Source of the DNA: Streptomyces griseosporeus | GTDB lineage: Bacteria; Actinomycetota; Actinomycetes; Streptomycetales; Streptomycetaceae | Reading direction: 5' to 3' | Length of the DNA: 64,000 nt | NCBI RefSeq assembly: GCF_014656055.1 | Contig: NZ_BNBR01000001.1 | Coordinates: forward strand, 992,001-1,056,000 | Shown here: positions 38,443-46,516 of the stretch, one piece after another | Layout: each line of letters opens with the position of its first letter | Position numbering within the stretch: position 1 is the first letter of the stretch | The notes under the pieces: model-generated | What the model saw: the letters and a program-made list of their open reading frames with translations, nothing else | What the model was told of the DNA's origin: nothing | Databases searched by the model: none | Translations under genes and position numbers: made by a program

Positions 38443-38589
38443 CCGGGGGTCTTCCGTCGCGGACGGGGGTGGGCGGCCATGTGCTCGCTCCTCCTGGACC
38501 GGTCGTTCTCGGGTGGTGGTGCGGCAGCAGCGTGCGGGAGGGCAAGCGATCGGAACCAGCCAGGCGTTGATGCTGATACCCCTGGTCAT
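38443..38589 (-). promoter_or_regulatory. Leader-peptide-like 5' region of the DppB operon
   Basis: From ATG 38589 the frame reads MTRGISINAWLVPIAC and then PPARCC, with three Cys codons in the first 22, and runs in frame into DppB. The first 11 codons are nearly repeated before the MFS gene at 47.9 kb (VTGGIRTNACL). No Shine-Dalgarno sequence precedes 38589. It is interpreted as a regulatory short reading frame or conserved RNA element in a sulfur-related leader. Confidence 0.45.
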
Positions 38590-38644
38590 AGGAGCGGTCG
38601 TACGGAATACACGCTTCCCTCATACGCGTGTGATCCGGGGCGTG

Positions 38645-38680
38645 TTGACCCCCGCCAAACGGCCGAATTACGCTGCCGTC
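38645..38680 (+). promoter_or_regulatory. Leaderless promoter
   Basis: -35 TTGACC (38645-38650), 18-bp spacer, -10 TACGCT (38669-38674), then 6 nt to ATG 38681. This places transcription start at or beside the ATG. Confidence 0.65.
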
Positions 38681-38779
38681 ATGGTCAAACGGCGAACCGA
38701 CTTCACGCTGGTCGGTATCGGCGGCTCGTGGCACCGCAGGTGTTTCGACGAGTCCTGTCGTCCGTGTGCGGGGCGCTGA
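38681..38779 (+). CDS. Small Cys-containing ORF (32 codons), probably leaderless
   Basis: It begins MVKRRTDFTLVGIGGSWHRR and ends with three cysteines in CFDESCRPCAGR. The promoter directly before it would give a leaderless mRNA. It lies 129 nt upstream of the LuxR-type gene and may be a leader peptide for it, or a tiny protein in its own right. No homologous family is recognised. The rest of the 38590-38908 gap shows nothing else I can support. Confidence 0.45.
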   Translation: MVKRRTDFTLVGIGGSWHRRCFDESCRPCAGR

Positions 38780-38908
38780 CCCGACGGACCGTCCGTCCGC
38801 GCGCGCCCCTCCGTCTGCTGCAGGCCCACTGCCACCGCCGAGGGGACCACACGTGAAGCCGTACCGCCGTTCCTGCGTCATCTCCCGCTTCATATCGGGG
38901 AGTTGGCG

Positions 38909-39712
38909 ATGACGACGCTGACGACCGCCACCGCGTTCGGCGACCCGGGGTCGCTGCACGCCGAGATCGACAACCCGCTCGACCTGATCGCCGGGCACCA
39001 GCTGCTGGCCGACGCGGAGGACCGTGCCGCCGGCCGGCCACCCGGCCCCCGCTCGGCGCACGTCACCCGGGTCTTCCTCGCCGAGCGGCACCCCGTGGCC
39101 AGCGCCGGTCTGCGCAGTGTCCTGAACGCCGACCCCGGCATGATGGTCGTCGGCAGCTCCGGCGACCCGGTGCGGCTGCCGGACGCGCTGCGCCGGGTCC
39201 GCCCGGACGTCGTCCTGCTCGGCCGGGCCGGCACGCTCGCGGAGGACCTGGCCCTGGTGACCCGGCTGCGCGCACCCGACGTGGCGCCCGGGGCGCGGGT
39301 GCTGCTGCTGCGCCGGGCCGAGAGCACCGCCGAGGCCAGCCGCATGCTGCTGGCCGGCGCGAGCGGCTGCTTCCCGCTGGACCTGCCCGAGGAGGGCATC
39401 ATCCGCGCGGTCGGCCTGGCCGGCGCGGGCGGCTCGGTGTTCCTGCCCGCGCCCGCCCCGGCCCGGATCCAGGCGGTGAGCCTGCCGGAGGACGCCGCCG
39501 AGCCGTTGCCGCAGCACTGCGGCCTCACCGGCCGGGAGCGGCAGGTCCTCGCCCAGCTCGCCCGCGGGCTGAGCAACGCCGAGATCGGACGGGAACTGGC
39601 CCTGGCCGAGGCGACGGTGAAGAAGCACCTCACCAACGCGATGCGCAAGACCGGCCAGTCGGACCGTCTGCGGGCGGCGCTGTACGCCCACCGGCACGGG
39701 CTGGCGGGCTGA
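38909..39712 (+). CDS. LuxR-family regulator with degenerate receiver domain
   Basis: A 267-residue protein. Residues about 55-170 resemble a NarL-type receiver (VTRVFLAERHPVASAGLRSV, ending in a GASGCFPLDLPEEGI helix), but where the phospho-accepting Asp should follow strand 3 the sequence is DVVLLGRAG, with Gly in place of Asp. The C-terminal HTH is standard (LTGRERQVLAQLARGLSNAE, EATVKKHLTNAMRKTG). ATG 38909 has GGGGAG 6 nt upstream; a TTG at 38903 is unlikely. It immediately precedes the five-gene biosynthetic cassette and is its most likely pathway regulator. Confidence 0.82.
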   Translation: MTTLTTATAFGDPGSLHAEIDNPLDLIAGHQLLADAEDRAAGRPPGPRSAHVTRVFLAERHPVASAGLRSVLNADPGMMVVGSSGDPVRLPDALRRVRPDVVLLGRAGTLAEDLALVTRLRAPDVAPGARVLLLRRAESTAEASRMLLAGASGCFPLDLPEEGIIRAVGLAGAGGSVFLPAPAPARIQAVSLPEDAAEPLPQHCGLTGRERQVLAQLARGLSNAEIGRELALAEATVKKHLTNAMRKTGQSDRLRAALYAHRHGLAG

Positions 39713-39797
39713 CCCGCGGACCACGCTCCGGCATGGTTCCCTCCTCCGCCCTCCCCCTCCCCCCTGCTCCGAATGCCCCTCACGCGTGCCCCGAGGG

Positions 39798-39834
39798 GCG
39801 ACCTTCGGAGCAGTTCCGGGGCTCCGAAGGTCGC
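39798..39834 (+). terminator. Hairpin terminator between the LuxR gene and the cassette
   Basis: GCGACCTTCGGAGC (39798-39811) and GCTCCGAAGGTCGC (39821-39834) form a perfect 14-bp stem with a 9-nt loop. It lies 86 nt after the regulator stop. Confidence 0.7.
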
Positions 39835-39939
39835 CGCCGGTGCCGCCTTTCGGGGCTTCTGACGTGGTCAGCGCGTTCGTAGCGTGGCCGGACACCAGGA
39901 CCCGACCGGTCCTTGCCCCCACCGCGAAGGAGATCCGAG

Positions 39940-40764
39940 ATGAGCGATGCGCCCGCAGGAGGCATCGCGCGCGGCGGTCCCGACGGGGTCGCGGCCACCA
40001 CCGAGGACGGCGGCGCCGGCGCCCGGGAGACCGGACGCCTCGTCACCGCCGTCCTCGGCGACGCCCCCGCACCGAGTCCGCTGTCGCCCGAGCGGCTGCG
40101 CAACACCTACCGGTCCATGCCGGCGGCCGAGCGGTCGGCGCTGTGGCGGCAGCGGCTGCACGAGGCGGAGTCCGGGCTGACCCGGCTGCTGGCCGCGCGG
40201 CCCACCAGCACCCACCTCGCCGACTGGTTCGCCCTCCAGTCGGAGATCTTCGCCGACCTGCCGGACCCCACGACCGGCGGCCCCGAGGACTGGCAGCGCG
40301 TGTTCTTCCGCGGCCAGGCCCTGATGGAACGCTTCCTCGTCGCCCGGTTCGGCGAACAGGCGCTGGCCGCCTGGGCGCAGGCCATCGCCGAGGTGCACCG
40401 GGGCGTGGAGCCCGACCACGGCCGGGGTGCCGCCGACCCCGTGCACCGCATCGCCCGCCAGGCCGAACTGTACGGCTCCGACTACGAGTTCGACGACGGC
40501 ATCGACACCGAGGGCGCCACCCGCGCGGCGCTGACCATCACCCACTGCGCGATCTGGGACTACCGGGAGAAGGCCCGCCGCTCCGGCGTCCGCCTCACCC
40601 TCGCATCCCCGTGCACGTACTGCACCCGGGCGCTGTCCGCGAACATCCGCGCCAAGGGCTTCGAGCCGTCCCACAGCCTGCGCACCGGGCCCACCGGGCA
40701 CGGCTGCCGCTGGGAGGCGACCGCCCCGCAGCAGCCCTCCGCCGAGCCGTCCGGGGAGCGGTGA
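39940..40764 (+). CDS. ATC-hydrolase-like protein, first gene of the cassette
   Basis: A 274-residue protein. The N-terminal 45 residues are low-complexity and the middle is helical. The C-terminal third (ITHCAIWDYREKARRSGVRL, then PCTYC, then ANIRAKGFEPSHSLRTG and GHGCRWEA) resembles the L-2-amino-thiazoline-4-carboxylate hydrolase family: paired cysteines, an acidic segment and a final Gly-x-x-Cys. The family match is moderate, and the real reaction may differ. GAAGGAG lies 7-8 nt before the ATG. Its stop overlaps the asparagine synthetase start by one base. Confidence 0.55.
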   Translation: MSDAPAGGIARGGPDGVAATTEDGGAGARETGRLVTAVLGDAPAPSPLSPERLRNTYRSMPAAERSALWRQRLHEAESGLTRLLAARPTSTHLADWFALQSEIFADLPDPTTGGPEDWQRVFFRGQALMERFLVARFGEQALAAWAQAIAEVHRGVEPDHGRGAADPVHRIARQAELYGSDYEFDDGIDTEGATRAALTITHCAIWDYREKARRSGVRLTLASPCTYCTRALSANIRAKGFEPSHSLRTGPTGHGCRWEATAPQQPSAEPSGER

Positions 40765-42584
40765 TGTGCGGCGTCACCGGCTGGCTCGACTGGGAGACCG
40801 ATCTGCGCACCCGCGGCCCGGTCGTGGAGGCCATGGCCGAGACCCTCGCCTGCCGTGGCCCCGACGCCTCCGGCACCTGGCTGTCCCGGCACGCGGCCTT
40901 CGGCCACCGCCGGCTGTCCGTGATCGACCTGGAGGGCGGCGCGCAGCCGCTCCAGGCCCGCGAGACGGTCCTCACCTACAACGGCGAGCTGTACAACCAC
41001 GTCGATCTGCGGCGGGAGCTGACCGGGCTCGGCCACACCTTCCGCACCCGTTCCGACACCGAGGTGGTGCTGCGCGCCCACCTGGAGTGGGGCGCCGACG
41101 CGCCCCGCCGCTTCAACGGCATCTTCGCCTACGCCCTGTGGGACGGGACCGCGCAGGAACTGCTGCTGGTGCGGGACCACTTGGGCATCAAGCCGCTGTA
41201 CTGGCACGCCCACCCCACCGGCGTGCTGTTCGGCTCCGAGCCGAAGGCCGTCCTCGCCCACCCGGCGTTCCGCGCCGAGCTGGACGCGGAGGGCATCGCC
41301 GAGCTGTTCGCCCTGCCCGCCGCGCCGACGGCCGGGCACGGCCTGTTCCGGGGGCTGCGCGAGGTGCGGCCCGGGCATCTGGTCCGGGTACGGCGGTCGG
41401 TGACCCGCGAGTCGCGGTACTGGGAGCTTGTCTCCCGCCCGCACACCGACGACGCGGACACCACCCGGCGGACGGTGCGGGAGCTGCTCGGCGACGCGGT
41501 CGAGCGGCAGCTGATGAGCGACGTGCCGCTGTGCACGCTGCTGTCGGGCGGCGTCGACTCCAGCGCCATCACCGCGCTCGCCGCGCGGGCCCGCGAACGC
41601 GCCGGGCAGTCCAAGGTGAGCAGCTTCTCCGTGGACTTCCCCGGCAGTGCCGACCGCGCCCCGGACGCCTGGCGCACCGGCGCCGACGCCCCCTTCGTAC
41701 AGGCCGCCGCCGAGCACATCGGCACCCTGCACACGTCCGTGGTCATCCCCGACGACGATCTGCTGCAGGCCCGGCAGGCGGTGCTGCGTGCCCGGGACCG
41801 GCCCGGCTGGGGCGAGATGGACGCCTCGCTGCACCTGCTCTTCAGAGAGGTGCGGCGGCGTTCCACGGTGGCGCTGTCCGGGGAGGCGGCCGACGAGGTG
41901 TTCGGCGGCTACCCCTACTTCCACGACCCGGCCGCCCGCGCCGCGGACACCTTCCCCTGGCTGCACGGCCGTACCACCCCGGCCGCGCTGCTGCGTCCGG
42001 AGGTGTGGGCGGAGGTCAGGCCCGAGGAGTACACCGCCGAGCAGTACCGGGCCTCGCTGGCCGCGACCCCGGCGCTGCCCGGCGAGTCGGGCGCCGACCG
42101 CCGGGTGCGGGAGCTGTTCCACCTGGCGCTGACCCGCTGGCTGCCGCCCCTGCTGGAGCGGGTCGACCGGGTCAGCATGTCGGTCGGCCTGGAGGTGCGG
42201 GTGCCGTTCTGCGACCACCGGCTGGTGGAGTACGCGTGGAACGTGCCGTGGGCGCTGAAGGCGCCGGACGGCCGCCCGAAGGGGCTGCTGCGCGACGCCG
42301 TGCGGGACCTGCTGCCCGCCGAGGTCGCCGACCGGCCCAAGAGCGGCTACCCGTCCACCCCCGCCGTCCGCTACACCCAGGTCCTCACCGACCGCGCGCA
42401 CGACCTGCTCGCCGACCCCGCGGCCCCGGTGTTCGACCTGGTCGACCGTGACCTGGTACGCCGGGCCCTGGCCGAGGGCCGCACGCTGCCCTCGCCGCGC
42501 ACGGCGCCCAACCCCGTGGGCGGCCTGGACCATCTCGTCCAGGTCGACGAGTGGCTGCGGGCCTACCGGGTGGGGCTGCGGTGA
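40764..42584 (+). CDS. asnB: Asparagine synthase (glutamine-hydrolysing) family protein
   Basis: A 606-residue protein with an N-terminal class II glutaminase (Cys2 nucleophile after Met removal, RGPDASG near 31, YNGELYNH near 72). A synthetase domain follows, with ATP pyrophosphatase loop SGGVDSS (261-267), SFSVDFPGS, GEAADEVFGGYPYF and RVDRVSMSVGLEVRVPF. It forms an amide from a carboxylate using ATP and glutamine. Within this cassette it may amidate a pathway intermediate rather than make free asparagine. It overlaps genes on both sides, so all five are coupled. Confidence 0.9.
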   Translation: MCGVTGWLDWETDLRTRGPVVEAMAETLACRGPDASGTWLSRHAAFGHRRLSVIDLEGGAQPLQARETVLTYNGELYNHVDLRRELTGLGHTFRTRSDTEVVLRAHLEWGADAPRRFNGIFAYALWDGTAQELLLVRDHLGIKPLYWHAHPTGVLFGSEPKAVLAHPAFRAELDAEGIAELFALPAAPTAGHGLFRGLREVRPGHLVRVRRSVTRESRYWELVSRPHTDDADTTRRTVRELLGDAVERQLMSDVPLCTLLSGGVDSSAITALAARARERAGQSKVSSFSVDFPGSADRAPDAWRTGADAPFVQAAAEHIGTLHTSVVIPDDDLLQARQAVLRARDRPGWGEMDASLHLLFREVRRRSTVALSGEAADEVFGGYPYFHDPAARAADTFPWLHGRTTPAALLRPEVWAEVRPEEYTAEQYRASLAATPALPGESGADRRVRELFHLALTRWLPPLLERVDRVSMSVGLEVRVPFCDHRLVEYAWNVPWALKAPDGRPKGLLRDAVRDLLPAEVADRPKSGYPSTPAVRYTQVLTDRAHDLLADPAAPVFDLVDRDLVRRALAEGRTLPSPRTAPNPVGGLDHLVQVDEWLRAYRVGLR

Positions 42585-43129
42585 GCGCCGCCCGCACCCG
42601 CGTGGGTCTCGGCGGCGATCCGGTCGCCGACGCGTTCCGCGACGCCGCCCGCCGCTGGACCACCGGCGTCGCCGTGATCACCGCCCGGCACGGCGAGGAG
42701 GTCTTCGCCAAGACCGTCTCCTCCCTGTGCACGCTCTCCCTGGACCCGCTGCTGGTCAGCGTCGCGGTGAACGCCCGCAGCCCGCTGGCCGCCGCGGTCC
42801 GCGCCGACGGCCGGTACGCGGTCTCGGTGCTGGCCGGCCACCAGGAGCCGCTGGCCCGGCACTTCGCCGCGCCCGGCGCCGGACGCGCCCTCGGGCTGTT
42901 CACGGCGGCCCCCATGCACGTACGGGCCACCGGGGCGCCCGTGCTGGAGGACTGCCTGGCCTGGTTCGACTGCCGACTGCACACGGTGCTGCCCGGCGGC
43001 GACCACGCCGTGCTGGTCGGCCGCGTCGCCGCCGCCGACGCCCGCCCTGGCGAACCCCTCGTCTACCACCAGGGCGGCTACCGCTCGCTCGCCCACCCGC
43101 CCGCATCCCCGACGGGAGCCCGCACATGA
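42581..43129 (+). CDS. Flavin reductase (HpaC-like)
   Basis: A 182-residue flavin reductase-domain protein: RDAARRWTTGVAVITARHGE at the N-terminus, SLCTLSLDPLLVSVAVN for flavin binding, and DCLAWFDCRLHTVLPGGDHA with GGYRSL near the end. The GTG start overlaps the asnB-like stop (GTGA). It should supply FMNH2 or FADH2 to the HpaB-type oxygenase encoded next, forming a two-component monooxygenase. Confidence 0.9.
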   Translation: MSAARTRVGLGGDPVADAFRDAARRWTTGVAVITARHGEEVFAKTVSSLCTLSLDPLLVSVAVNARSPLAAAVRADGRYAVSVLAGHQEPLARHFAAPGAGRALGLFTAAPMHVRATGAPVLEDCLAWFDCRLHTVLPGGDHAVLVGRVAAADARPGEPLVYHQGGYRSLAHPPASPTGART

Positions 43130-44634
43130 CCCTCCTGACCACCTCCGCCGACACCGCCCGGGGCCTGCTCACCGGCGACCGGTACCGCGCGGAGCTCGAC
43201 GACGGCCGGGAGCTGTACCTGAACGGCGAGCGGGTGGCCGACCCGGCCCGGCACCCCGCCTTCCGCCCGGCCGTGGACGCCCTCGCGGACCTGCTGGACC
43301 TCCAGCACGACCCCGCCCACCGGGACCTGCTCACCTACGAGGACCCCGGCAGCGGACGCCGCCTCGCCCGCGCCTACCAGCCGCCGCGCACCCTGGAGGA
43401 GCTGCGGCTGCAGCGCCGCAGCGCCGAGTTCTGGCACGCGAACGCCTTGGGGCAGCACGGCCGCTCCCCCGCGTTCATGGCGTCGATCGCCGTCGGCGTC
43501 TACGACTTCCGGCACCGTCTGGAGGCGTCCCGGCCGGGCTTCGGCGCCCACGCGGAGGCGTGGTACCGGTACTGCGCCGGCAACGACCTCGTCCTCTCGC
43601 ACGCCCTCGGCGACCCGCAGATCGACCGCTCCGCCGACCCGGTCGACGACCCCGACCTCGCGCTGCGCGTGCTGGAGGAGAACGACAGGGGCATCGTCGT
43701 ACGCGGCGCGAAACAGCTCACCACGCTCGCGCCGCTCGCCCACGAGGTGCTGGTGTACCTGTCGGCGTCGTTCACGCAGCGGCGCGGCGAGCAGTTCGTC
43801 GTCTGGTTCGCGCTGCCGCTGAACACGCCGGGCCTGGTGACCCTGTGCCGTGAACCCCTCGGTGCGGAACCCTGGGGCCACGCGCACCCGTTGGGGGCGC
43901 GGTACGACGAGCAGGACGCCATGCTCTTCTTCGACGACGTCCTCGTGCCGTGGGACCGCGTCTTCCTGCTGCGGGACGCCGACCTGGCCCGGACCGGGCT
44001 GGCCCGGATCAACGCCTGGTCGGCGTACATCGGCCACGTCCGCTACCGGGAGCGGCTGCGCACCCTGCTGGCCACGGCCACGCTGGTCGCCGAGAGCATC
44101 GGCGTCGACGGGTTCCGCAACGTCCAGGAGGACCTCGGCCGGCTCGCGTCGTACGCCGAGCTGACGGAGTTGTTCCTCGACGCGGCCGAGGCCCGCGCCG
44201 CCGTCACGGACGGCGGGCTGCTGGCCCCCGGCGACACGGCCGCGAGCCGCGTGTGGTCGGCCGAGGTCGCCGACAGCGCGGTGGACGTGCTGCGCCGCAT
44301 CGGCGCCTCCGGGCTGCTCATGCAGCCCACCGAGAACGACCTCGCGCACCCCCGGCTGCGTCCCCTGCTCGACCGGTACATGCGCGGCCGGGGCATCGGC
44401 GCCGAGCGCAAGTCCCGGCTGCTGCGGCTGGCCTGGGAGCTGACCGGCGACGGCTTCGGCCAGCGCCAGCACCTGTACGAGCTGGTCCACCGCGGCGACC
44501 TCGCCCGCAACCGGATCAACCTGTTCAAGCGGTACGACCAGAGCGACGTACGGCGCCGCCTGGAGGAGTTCGTCGCCGCGCCGCCGCCCTCCCGTACCGC
44601 CGTCCCGTCCGTCCCCCGTGAGGAGCACCCGTGA
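43126..44634 (+). CDS. HpaB-type flavin-dependent monooxygenase
   Basis: A 502-residue protein with the acyl-CoA-dehydrogenase-like fold of 4-hydroxyphenylacetate 3-monooxygenase oxygenases. FMASIAVGVYDFRHRLEASR is at the N-terminus; GIVVRGAKQLTTLAPLAHEV and DDVLVPWDRVFLLRDADLAR are the flavin and substrate-region motifs. FGQRQHLYELVHRGDLARNR is in the C-terminal helices. Relatives ortho-hydroxylate phenols or N-hydroxylate amines. ATGA overlap with the flavin reductase gene. The substrate, probably an aromatic amino-acid-like intermediate, is inferred. Confidence 0.88.
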   Translation: MTLLTTSADTARGLLTGDRYRAELDDGRELYLNGERVADPARHPAFRPAVDALADLLDLQHDPAHRDLLTYEDPGSGRRLARAYQPPRTLEELRLQRRSAEFWHANALGQHGRSPAFMASIAVGVYDFRHRLEASRPGFGAHAEAWYRYCAGNDLVLSHALGDPQIDRSADPVDDPDLALRVLEENDRGIVVRGAKQLTTLAPLAHEVLVYLSASFTQRRGEQFVVWFALPLNTPGLVTLCREPLGAEPWGHAHPLGARYDEQDAMLFFDDVLVPWDRVFLLRDADLARTGLARINAWSAYIGHVRYRERLRTLLATATLVAESIGVDGFRNVQEDLGRLASYAELTELFLDAAEARAAVTDGGLLAPGDTAASRVWSAEVADSAVDVLRRIGASGLLMQPTENDLAHPRLRPLLDRYMRGRGIGAERKSRLLRLAWELTGDGFGQRQHLYELVHRGDLARNRINLFKRYDQSDVRRRLEEFVAAPPPSRTAVPSVPREEHP

Positions 44635-45488
44635 CCCTGTCCGACACCGAGGCCCAGGCCCGCACCCTCGGCGGGTACGACGACGCGAGCCGGCTGCGCC
44701 AGGTCCACGACCGCGACTGGGTGCTCGACCGGGTGACCGGCGAACCCGGTGTACTGGTCGATCTCGGCAGCGGCATCGGCCAGTTGCTGGAGGCCGCCCT
44801 GGAGCGGTTCCCGTCGCTCAGGTCGGCGGTCGGTCTGGAGCGTTCCGCGCACCGCATCGCCGAGGCGACGGCACGGTTGCGCCCGTACGGCGCCCGGGTG
44901 GCCCTGCACCCCGCCGACCTGACGGCGCCCGCGCCGCTGCCGTACCGCGCGGACGTGGTGACGATGACGTCGGTGCTGCACTGGCTGTACCCGGTGGAGC
45001 ACCGGGTGCTGGCCTGGGTGCGGGACCATCTGGCACCCGGCGGCAGTTTCCTGCTGACGACCTATCACCCGGCGCGGGACGAGCACGGCCTGGGCGGCGA
45101 GGACGACCTCGTGCGCGCCGCGCTCACCGGTCTGGGCATCCCGCCGGAGGCGGTGCCGGAGCTGCTCGACGACCGCGGGGTGCTGCCCATCGCCACCCGC
45201 ACCCGCCCGGCGGACGAACTCGGCGAGCTGCTGGCCGGGTTCTTCACCGTCGAGGAGTGGTGGGAGCGGGAAGCGGTGGTCACCGTGCGGGACGCGGCGC
45301 AGTACGAGCACTTCCACGCCGCCACGTTCGGCGACTACTACGCGTCCGTGCTGGACCCCGCGCTGCACGCGGAGTTCTACCGGGCCGTGGGCCGCGTCGC
45401 CGAGGAACGGCAGCGCACGCTCGGCCGGGTGAGCGCGATGCCGGTACGGCTGTGGCGGCTCACCGCGCGTACCGGGGGCGGCGCCTAG
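44631..45488 (+). CDS. SAM-dependent class I methyltransferase
   Basis: A 285-residue methyltransferase with SAM motif I VLVDLGSGIG (41-50), acidic motif II GLERS near 74, DLTAPAPLPYRADVVTMTSV (motif III/IV) and LAPGGSFLLTTYH (motif V). The GTG start has GAGGAG 6 nt upstream and overlaps the HpaB-type stop (GTGA). It is the last gene of the cassette, probably tailoring the hydroxylated product by O- or N-methylation. Confidence 0.87.
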   Translation: MTLSDTEAQARTLGGYDDASRLRQVHDRDWVLDRVTGEPGVLVDLGSGIGQLLEAALERFPSLRSAVGLERSAHRIAEATARLRPYGARVALHPADLTAPAPLPYRADVVTMTSVLHWLYPVEHRVLAWVRDHLAPGGSFLLTTYHPARDEHGLGGEDDLVRAALTGLGIPPEAVPELLDDRGVLPIATRTRPADELGELLAGFFTVEEWWEREAVVTVRDAAQYEHFHAATFGDYYASVLDPALHAEFYRAVGRVAEERQRTLGRVSAMPVRLWRLTARTGGGA

Positions 45489-45618
45489 AGTGAACGCGGG
45501 TGGGCCGGACGGCAGTTGTCCGCCCGGCCCACCCACCCCGCCCCACCGCACCGCACCGCCCGCACCCGTCCCACCGCACCGCACGCCGTAGGACCGACCA
45601 GGCCGAGGAGCCCTCCCC

Positions 45619-46494
45619 ATGTCCACACCCACCCCCGGCCCCAGCGAGGAACTGGGTGCCTTCCTGCGCGCCCACCGCGAGCTGCTCAAGCCCGCCGACG
45701 TAGGCCTGACCGCCACGCCGCGGCGGCGCACACCGGGCCTGCGCCGGGAGGAGGTCGCCTCCCTGTCGGGGGTCGGGCTCGCCTGGTACACCTGGCTGGA
45801 GCAGGGCCGGGTCACCGCCAGCCGCCAGGTGCTGACCTCGGTGGCCCGGGCGCTGCGGCTGGACGCGGCCGGGCTGCGGCACGCGATGCGGCTGGCCGGC
45901 TACCACGAACCGGCGGGGTCCGGCGGCGCTCCGGAGGGGCTGGCCGCGACCGTGCGACCGGTCCTCGACTCCTGGCCGGCCAGCCCGGCGGTGCTGCTCG
46001 ACCGCCACTTCGACCTGCTGGCCTGGAACACGCCGTGGAGCGCGCTGTGGGGCAGCCCGGAGTCGGTGCCGGCGGACCGGCGCAACCTGATGTGGCTGAT
46101 GGTCGCCGACCCGCGGCTGCGCACGGTGCTGCACGACTGGGAGCCGCTGGCGATGAACATCTTCCAGCACTTCCGGGCCCAGGCCGGCCCGGCGCTCTCC
46201 GACCCGCGCACGGGTGAGGTCTACGCGCGGCTGGAGGAGGACGCGCCGGAGCTCCGCCACTGGTGGGGGTGCCACTCGGTGGCGGAGCTGACGGCCCGTA
46301 CGGTGACGGTGCGGCCCGCGGGGTCGGCGCCGATGACGCTGTCGCTGTCGTCGTTCCACCCGGTGGACGACCCCTCCGCGCTGATCCTGTTGTTCACGCC
46401 GACCACCGAGGAGGACCGGACGCGGATGCTGGCGCTGACCGAGCGTCCGCTGCGGGCGGTGGAGGGGCAGGGCGGCGAGCGGGCGGCGGGCTAA
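45619..46494 (+). CDS. MmyB-type XRE transcriptional regulator
   Basis: A 291-residue regulator with an N-terminal HTH (ELGAFLRAHRELLKPADVGL, then RTPGLRREEVASLSGVGLAW and YTWLEQGR). A C-terminal MmyB-like ligand-binding domain follows (LLDRHFDLLAWNTPWSALWG; NLMWLMVADPRLRTVLHDWE). Such domains bind a fatty-acid-like ligand. It is convergent with an MFS gene 22 nt away, which is a plausible but unproven target. Confidence 0.88.
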   Translation: MSTPTPGPSEELGAFLRAHRELLKPADVGLTATPRRRTPGLRREEVASLSGVGLAWYTWLEQGRVTASRQVLTSVARALRLDAAGLRHAMRLAGYHEPAGSGGAPEGLAATVRPVLDSWPASPAVLLDRHFDLLAWNTPWSALWGSPESVPADRRNLMWLMVADPRLRTVLHDWEPLAMNIFQHFRAQAGPALSDPRTGEVYARLEEDAPELRHWWGCHSVAELTARTVTVRPAGSAPMTLSLSSFHPVDDPSALILLFTPTTEEDRTRMLALTERPLRAVEGQGGERAAG

Positions 46495-46516
46495 GCCCCT
46501 GCCGTCATGGGTGACT

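Noticed and set aside
36659..39922. A 1087-codon frame that would give the DppC-like permease a long N-terminal extension
   Set aside because: The extension crosses the DppB gene and the divergent regulator; the DppC family start and a GTGA overlap at 37495 are clear.
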